Origin: Cardiocondyla obscurior
Taxonomy: Eukaryota > Arthropoda > Insecta > Hymenoptera > Formicidae
Direction of reading: 5' to 3'
Assembly: GCF_019399895.1 (NCBI RefSeq)
Contig: NC_091873.1
Location: forward strand, 2,736,001-2,800,000
DNA length: 64,000 nucleotides
In this document: in pieces, positions 41,201 through 50,200 of the stretch
Position numbering within the stretch: the stretch's first letter is position 1
How the letters are laid out: every line of letters starts with the position of its first letter
Program-made: the position numbers and the translations under genes
Notes under the pieces: model-generated
Told to the model about the DNA's origin: nothing
The model's input: the letters and a program-made list of their open reading frames with translations, nothing else
The model's database searches: none

Positions 41201-44200
41201 TCTTTTTCGCACAATTGCTCGCAATGAAAACGACATCGCGTGGCATGAAAGAACGATTGTCCAGCACTTCTTAGAACCTGCAACGCGATATTATCCACGG
41301 TGTAAATTTTATTATTTTTGGTTCTTTACTTTCAGGTTTACACTTTCTAGCCTATTCTGTGTACAAGTTTGTGGCATATTCTCCTAAATGACAGACGAAT
41401 TCACGTATTTTCAGCTTGAGATTAGTTACACAGCGTATCCTGAGAACGTTTTAAAGCGCGGTATGAGTCGCAAGTTTTGCTTTTTACGCGACATTATTTA
41501 CTTTTACACTGCACACAAATTGCTCGGTTCGCATTCACTTTGATAAACGACCCATTTTCATTCACATTCTTTCCTATCCGAGCATCTATTCTGTCTTTTT
41601 CTTTCTTTAAAGAAATAACCACCGAAACGAAACGAAAGCAATTTTTTATCTTTTTTTTTAAGAAAATAATTTACCATTAAATTATATTTTTTCTCTGTAC
41701 TCCTTTCCTTGGTTACGAGTCTGTGCTAATCCGGTGGTGGTTGTGTATAACGAGGTGTACGGAAAGAAGAAGAAAAGAAAAAAAAAAAAGACTAATGAGG
41801 AAGGGCGACAGACGTGCGATTAGCACTGTATCTAACTCACGCTGATACTTACGCTTTCCCGTCCTATTTTTTATCTCTACTCCCGCCCCGTAAAAAGAAA
41901 CCCAAAAAAAAAAAAAGAAAATTTTTCGCGGAACACCTAATATTTGCGTTGCGTTGAATGGTTTGTTCGCAGATATGAGAATGTCCTCGTCCATGTACGA
42001 GGTGTTCAATTGGAATTCTAGCCCCGATCCTCCCTTAACTCCTGCCAAGCATAAGAGAGCCAGCCTCTCTCTGCCCCCCACAACCGACATCTTTGCCGTC
42101 GATGATAAGTCCGATAGCGATACTAGGCGTCCCATGATTCAGCGGGTTGCCAGTGGTGAGTCCTGATGTCTCAGAAGCCTGCAAGATTACCGGGAGAGAT
42201 CCGTTTCTGTTCGCCTCGGGAATGAATTGTCGAATCCTCTTACCTCTCGTTTCGTTCTAGCACTCACTCTCGTCGGACTCTCCCTCTCTTTCTCGTGTTT
42301 TTACGTTACGTTTTGTCTTTTTTTTTTTTTTTTTTAATTAATTTTTTATTTACATCACTACAAGACACTATCAACGCATGTCACATTTATTTAATATTTC
42401 GAAAATCTGTCCCGTGCACTGTCTCCCTTGCTCCGTAGCTTCGTATTGTTAGTTTTGTTATATGTTTCCTTGATCCCGTTATTATTAACTCTAGCTAATT
42501 ACTAGACACTATTAATATTTAGTTGCAGCTCAGTTATCTGTTGCACTGGTCGCGAATACGATTAACAAGACGATTATCAGTCACGACCAATCTCTCGTTT
42601 ATTTTATTTTATTTTATTTTAATTTTTCTGTATGTATTTATTATTGAACTATCAATTTATGCTAATAATTATTTGAAATTTATTACGAAGTCGTGCGATA
42701 ATTTACTGCAGATAGAATTTAACGTAAATATTGTTAATTAAACGACTTATAATCGTCAGTAGCATAAAATTTGCTGCTTGCGTAGACGCGATTTTTCGCT
42801 GTACTTTTAGACATTGTTCGATTGAGTGTATTCGAAACAATCCTAACATGCTGCTTATATAAAAGATATCGTAATGTTTTCCTTTACATATAAATTTTTT
42901 TACAGCATGCACACTAACTTTGATACTCAAGTAATTAAATGCGCTTCAATATACAGCGGTTTACATTGAGAGAACGTTTCTTATAAAAAAAAAAATTTAA
43001 GAGCTGCATATACCTCTTTTCTTACTTTTTTATTTGCTCATCTGCAAATATGCGCTAACTTTCTGTCGTATTAAAATTTCAAGCCAAACGCAAAATACTC
43101 TGTCCCCGCGCGGCTCTAAATAAAATCTCTCTCAGTGTACGTCTCCGCGTCACCCTCACGTACCACAGCATGAAAAGCAAAGCTCTACAAACGCAAGTGA
43201 CGAAAAAGAAAGAAATAAAAATCTGGACGCGACCGAGTTGCCGCGTCAGAGGAGCTCTCTATTCGAGTGTGTCTCGCTACTGAACGAGCCGCGTATCCGC
43301 GCGAAAAGACGACGTCGCTCGTTTTCGCAATACGGGCGGCACCCTAAGCAAGATTCTTTGCAGGTGACGATAGCGACGGCGGTGGCACGCCTAGCACCCC
43401 GACCTCGGTTTACCTACGCGTGAACAGAAGACGCACCGACCTCATGCCGACGATACCGTCCCCGCGCGACGGCCCGCCGTCGACGGCACGCAGCTCCAGC
43501 GCCAAGGCCTTCACACGCTCGCCAGGTAGGACTTACTCCATGTCCAGGCTGGACCAACTGGCGCAGCCTAGGAAACGCACGTCCGAGCAGCTCGGCACGT
43601 TGACGGAACAACAGCAGAACCAGCCTTTGCAGAGCGCTTCTAGCATGAGTCGCAGCATGTCGCACTTGGCCGCGCCCGGAGGAGCCAAGAATCTAAAACG
43701 CTCCGATAACTCGCGTAGCATGGGCACGCTACCGGGCGCGGTACCTATGCCCAGACCTACCCGCGCTGAAAGATTACGCCGTAAAGCTCGCGAGCACCAA
43801 CAGGCCCAGCAGCATCAAGGTAAGCGCGTGTGATCGTGCACTCAACTCGACTACTTTAAATCCTCCCATCGAAACAAGCTTCTGTATATAATGAAAACAC
43901 CCGCGATTTCCCACGAAATAAACCGGCAATTCTTTGCGCACTTTGTGTAAAAGGGCGTAAATCTCGTTCTTAATAACGTAGAATTATAGATAAAATAGCT
44001 AAGCGGCTGCTCGACAGTCGCGTTGATTATACACGTAATATCGTTTGGTTGATTTATTTTTGTAAGAATATTTTTTATATTCTCCTGATGCAATATTTAA
44101 TGCCCTGATCTCAGCTCTCCGAATTAATCACTTCTTTGGCTTTGTACTAATTTACTAGTTAACTTTTGTCATCGTACAGTCGGATTAGTCATCGCTTGAT

Positions 44201-47200
44201 GACGAGCTTTGTAAGCTAGAACGATATATAGTTAGATATGCTCTTTGAAAAAAATAGGAAGTGATCTCATAAATCAAAGTTACATAAAAAGACAGCACAT
44301 GAATGCACTCCACTGCCTAACAAGGAAACTTCGATCAGAGTTGGGTGCACACATGTATGAATGAGCGTAAAAAGGAGTCTTTGTAAGTCAATTGGGACGA
44401 CTAGCTTTATTTCACGGCGTGAGGATAAAAAGAAATATGTTTCTCACCTAATTTCAAATCGCAATTACTTTAAGTTATAAGTTTTTTTTTTATATGTACT
44501 ATACTTAATTATTAGTGACTAACCCATTGATTTTCAAATTCTTCTATATTTTTTAATGTCGAACTTTTACGGCGACCTACTTTAACATCAAGAACCGACC
44601 GCATCAACGATTAGCATTTAGTTAAGATCCAGCTAAATCAGTAATGCAGATGGCATAAATTTAGTTAAGCATTCTGGGTGGGTTATCGATTTTGATGCGA
44701 CCGGGCTCTTTGATTTTCAAATTAATTAACAACGCTCATACTAAAGAAGATCTCTCAGCGGCTTTTCGATACCATGGGTGAAGGTATGAGCTAACATCTC
44801 GGTAAGCTGCATGTTTTTCTTATCTTATTCTGATAGCAGTGCGTAAACTTATCTCGCTTGTCACTTATTATACATTTATGCATTTATACATATTTTATAT
44901 TTAGTGTGCAATTTATTTATTCCTCATTTATTTACTCAACTATAATTTTTTTTCCTTTTCTGCGCGATTATCTTAATTTTTTTTTTTTAATTCTACTGGC
45001 TTAATTTGTTTTGTTCGTATTGGCTTATATTTTGCCCTTCGATTTCTCCTTCTCTTTTCTGTTATGTTCACGGACTGCGCTCGGTGATGGTGCTTAACGT
45101 TTCGGTTTCTTATTTGTGTTTTTGCTACACGTTACGTTACAATAACGGCACAAGCGATACGATCTCGATAAAGTACGAGCAGGAAATTTATTCGCACCGC
45201 CTTCTCCGCCGCGAGATCCACGCGATCGCGTTCAATCAGTCTCCAGCGAGAAAGATCAACAGATTACTTATTTTGGGTGGGTGCGCGTAGGTATCCGCAG
45301 CGGCGAAGTGACACCCAACAGCCCGTCCCGACCGCACAGCTCCATGAGCCAGCAGAGTGCCAGCAGCGTGGGCAGCAGTAACGTCAATCTGCGTATCCGC
45401 ACGGCCGCGTCGCGCCGTCCGCGGCCTGCTTCTATTGCCGGTACCGGTGTCTCAATCACAGAGAAACACAGTGAGCATGCTTCCTTTACTTCTCGTCCTA
45501 CCGATTTTTTTTAGATCACCGACGATCAACGAGGAGATTTTTTTTTAAACAATAATAATTCAACTAACGCAAGTACTTTTGGAGGAATTAAGTTAAAAAA
45601 TTATGGATAATATATAGAAAAGATTGTCCGCTTAAGTTGAAAGGATTAAAATACATTCGCGTCTAAAAGATACGATGAGAACTCCAGACATCTCGACCTT
45701 GCTTTAAAATTCTTTTCTTTTTTTTTTTTTTTACAATAATTTCTTTTTTTTTTTAATAATTTATATTTTTCGAAAATTTGTATATATATATTTTTATGAG
45801 ATTTCTCTTTTAAATCTCTACTTTTAATCTTTTGTACATATTTTTGATTATTAGATTGCTAGAATTGCACATGTAAATAATGCATATATTCCGAAAGCTT
45901 TCACGCATAGCAAAGAAAATATTCCGTTTGCTCTCGTTATCGCAGATCTGGTGGGTGACGTGAAATTAACGAAGGATTCAAAGCCACCACTGCCAAAGGT
46001 CCATAGCACTCCAAAGAAACCTTCTGTACCCAAAGCCGCGGAAATGAGGAAGCCGACGGATAAATTAATTAAAAATGCCAGATCATCGCCGCGAATAACT
46101 CCGAAGGCAACACCCTTGCAAAGTCCCGGAGTTGAGCATGTACCACTCATCCGTGAAACTAATGCGGAAATCATAAAGCAGGATGAGGGCAAAGAGGCGC
46201 AAGACGTGAAATCGGAAGATAAAAATGAAGAGAAGAAAGACCAGGGTAGCGAAAAGACACAGGTGAATTTTATTCTAAATGTTCCTGCTTCAACATTTAA
46301 ATATGTAATTTTTTTACGCGATAAAAAAAAAAGTCGTAAATTCAAATAAAAAAATTTTTTTCCCCAAAAATAGGAAACGAATATTGTCGAATCTGTAGCT
46401 AACGATACAAAAGTAACCGCGGAGCCTGTGTTGGCGAGCAAACAAGTTAAAGATGAAACTAATTTGATGCAAGAGATTTCATCGGATGCTATTGAGGAAC
46501 CGGCGAAAGTCGCGAAGAAGGAAGACAACAAGCAGGAGAAAAAATCGCCAGAGGTTACTGAAGTTAAGCTCGAAAGTGAAGGAGACGAGCAGATGGACAT
46601 GTCAGGTATAATTAATTGAAATTTTATCGAGATCGAACGATCGTTTATCACAAGTTCTTGAGTGTTACAAGCGAACGTCTCCTTTTATTGATTGATTTCT
46701 CTTTACAGCTTCGATGATCGCAAAAATCAGAATTACCACAGAAGAGGAGGCGAAAGCTGCTTTGGCTGAACGTAGGAGATTAGCTCGGGAACAAGCGGAA
46801 CGAGAGGCGGAATTGGAGCGCCAACGACAGGTATCATCTATAAGTTAATTTAATACTAGGTCGACTTGATCTATAACTCGTTATCTTACGCGCGAAAATT
46901 TCTACAGGAAGAAGAAGCACGTCTAGAAGCTGAAAGATTACACGCGGAGGAAGAAGAACAACGTCGTCTGGAAGAAGAAACTATACGCTTAGCTAATGAA
47001 GCTCGCGAGGCGGAGGAACAGCGATTGCAATTAGCAATAGAGGAAGCGAAACGTCGAGAGGAAGAGGATAGAAGAAAAAGAGAAGAAGAAGCTCGCCAGA
47101 AACAAGAGAAAGAAGAAGCCGAGCGCAAAGCGAGAGAAGAAGCAGAAAAGTTGGTTTAAAAAATTCTTTTTTTTTTTCCTCTTTGCTTGTCTTGAGAAAT

Positions 47201-50200
47201 TCACTACAGATATGCCTGATGAATTATATCTAAATATATTTAAATTGCAGACAACGAATCGAAATGGCTGAGAGGCTTAAGAAGGAAGAAGAGGAGCGGA
47301 ACGCTAGACGCAAACGAGTCGAGGCGATTATGCTTAGAACTAGAGGCAAAAATCAAAGTAACACATCTGCCAAGGTACGTCTACGTTACAAAAATTAAAT
47401 ATATTGTTTTAATTAAGTCAGTTTAGTTAAAACGTAATTTTGCGACAATAATGTAGGGCGAGAGCGGCGATGGCGACAAGCTAAAAGAAGATAGTCCTAC
47501 TGACGAGAGCAAACCGGTACCAGACGGTAAAGGTGACGACGTCATGACAGCCAGTTTAATTTCTGAGGCGACTCAGCAATTTATCAGCGGCGAACAACGG
47601 GCGCATCATACGGAAAATAACGTACCTGCTCCGGACATAGTGCACAACGGCACGACACATAGCAACGGCATTAACGAAAGTAAAATTGTATTGGATAATA
47701 ATCAGGGTAATGTTGAAGGAGAATTGAATGGTCACCATACGAATCACGGCAACGGTATCAACAGTCAATCGATTACGCTGGACAATGCCACTGTGTAAGT
47801 ATACCTATTCTAAACCACGGAATCGCAAACGTGTTATACCGTCGTCGACCGAGAGTCAAAATCGTGCGTCTCTTCTCGTTAGATCGATGGACAATAATAT
47901 CATAGTAATAGCTTATTTCCGCAACGCGCGTTTATCTATACATTCAAACATATAATTTTTGCAATTCAAAAATATTTAAAATCAATCAAACGTTTATTTG
48001 TAGTTAAATGTAAAATTGTTAGCTGTATTCTTAAAAGCTTTGTATATATATAATAAATTATGTTGTTCATGATAAGTCTTGTAACGTCGGTAAACTATTA
48101 AAGTAAATTAATTAAGTTTCAAAGTTATATACGTATATATAAATATAAATCTATATATACATACATATATGTACACATTATTAAACGGTTATTTAGTAAA
48201 TAAAAGTTTATATATATACTGCGCTTTCCTGAAACTTTTACAGGAAAGAACTGCCTATTGACATAATAATTTCACGAACATTTATCACTTCATGCAAGTA
48301 TTCTGAGTAACCACGCGTATTGTACATTGCAAAAGTAGCCAGAACAACGGTTGACGAGCATAATAAGCACGCCATTGCGACTCATTGTCTACGGTACGAT
48401 TAGTTGCACAATTAGCAGCATATTAATTAATAATAAATTACATGAGACTAACACTGTCACGATGATAATGAGATTGCAAGTACAAGAGTGCATATTATAT
48501 CACCTATTGTAATAGTTACATATATTTTATAATTGATATTCCGCTATGTACTGACAAATTTACATACTATTTTTAGCTAGAATTATCAAAGATAACACGG
48601 AAATCGCGCATGTATTCCGATCGTTGTTAAATACTATGCGAATGAGTTGGAAGAACGTAATGTAAAAGCAGAATAATCGTTAAGAGAAATATTAACAAAA
48701 CTGCAAAATATACTTAGCGTTAAATCGTACGACAGATAAATTTCAGTGTATATAATGTAAAGAGAGACAAGAGCGGCATAAATCTAATGAATCATCGAAA
48801 CGTTTCGTTTTGTGATTTTACAACATACCAACTCAGCAAGGGTGACTAATGCTGACATGACTTTCACGAAAATACGACAATAACGTGTCGAGTTATATCA
48901 CAGAAAGCACAACGAATAATTTTTATAAAATAAGCATAATAATTTCGTAAATATCATCTTTGCTGAGTTATCTCTCTAGTTCTTTCCTCCAATTTGGTGC
49001 TAAAAAGTGTTCTTCCATTTATTGACCCGTTGTGTATACCGTAAGTGCGACTGATTTTCGTAACAATCTCTATAAATCACCAATGCATGTTAACTAACGT
49101 TGATATGGTGTGGCTTGTTCTTTTCCTTGCACAATGATTGTCTGCGTTCCTTATGCTTATGTATTGTATACCATCAAGCGCGGTACATGTCAACTTACTG
49201 CCTACTTTTGCTATGTACTATTTATATTTCCACATGTTTTTTCGGTATAGTACTTTTTTCGTGAGAAAACATGTCTTCACGCACACCACATCCACGAATC
49301 CTACACAATGGTATCCGGTATATAGGGAAGATAAAGGGAAGAAGAAGACGAAACGCGGCATGAACTTTCTTCTCTAATATAACTTTAATACGACGAGTAT
49401 GATTCGATCGAATGTGATTCAATTTTCTATGTAATTAGATCTCTATTTGCTGTTTTGCTGTAATATGTTCTAGCAAGCTATGAGTATTAGTTACACAGTT
49501 TACATGTCGATTTAATTAATTGGTTCCTGTAGTTACTTACTTAAACAGAAACCTATTATGATCCATCGACAGAACAATATGTGTATATATTAGTTGTATT
49601 TCGATTCTTTATTCGGCCAAATGCAAACGAAAGATTTATATTGGATATACAAAGGACTGCAAATGGTTGTGGACTATCTCGGTTAGTATTTATGCTGCGC
49701 AAAAAAACAATTTCTATCCGATTTAACCGCTTATAATAGCTGTTTATATAGTTATATATGAAAATAGTTGTCTCTCGAAGCATTTAACGTCTGTAATTTA
49801 TGATGCAGTCTCATCATCGATGATGCAAAAGAACAATTGACGCATAAGCGCTTCATATTTATCCGACACGTTATTTAGTTATTTTCATCTAGCTTCGTAT
49901 TGTTGAGTTGACAACGTTTTTTAGATGTATGTATATAGAATCGCGAACTATGTTCTTATTCGACAGAGTCCAAATCCGTTTCATTTAATTTTAGTGAATT
50001 AACCATATGAAAGTGTTAACGAATCGCTCGTAATCGGCTTAGCTAATTTAGCGGCGGCGATTCCGTATTAGTGATCGAAAATAGTCGCTTAAGTCGTAGA
50101 CCCTAAATCCACAAATCTGGCTGCCAATTTAGTCTTTGTATGTTTTTTATTTGACTCGTTTTGTAGCAAGCAAAACAACGTGACCAACAACTTGTTAGAC

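Noticed and set aside
44759..44783. Reading the same segment as an internal cassette exon of ens
   Set aside because: Joined in phase 1 it meets a TGA stop before the donor. Only the first-exon reading was kept as a finding.
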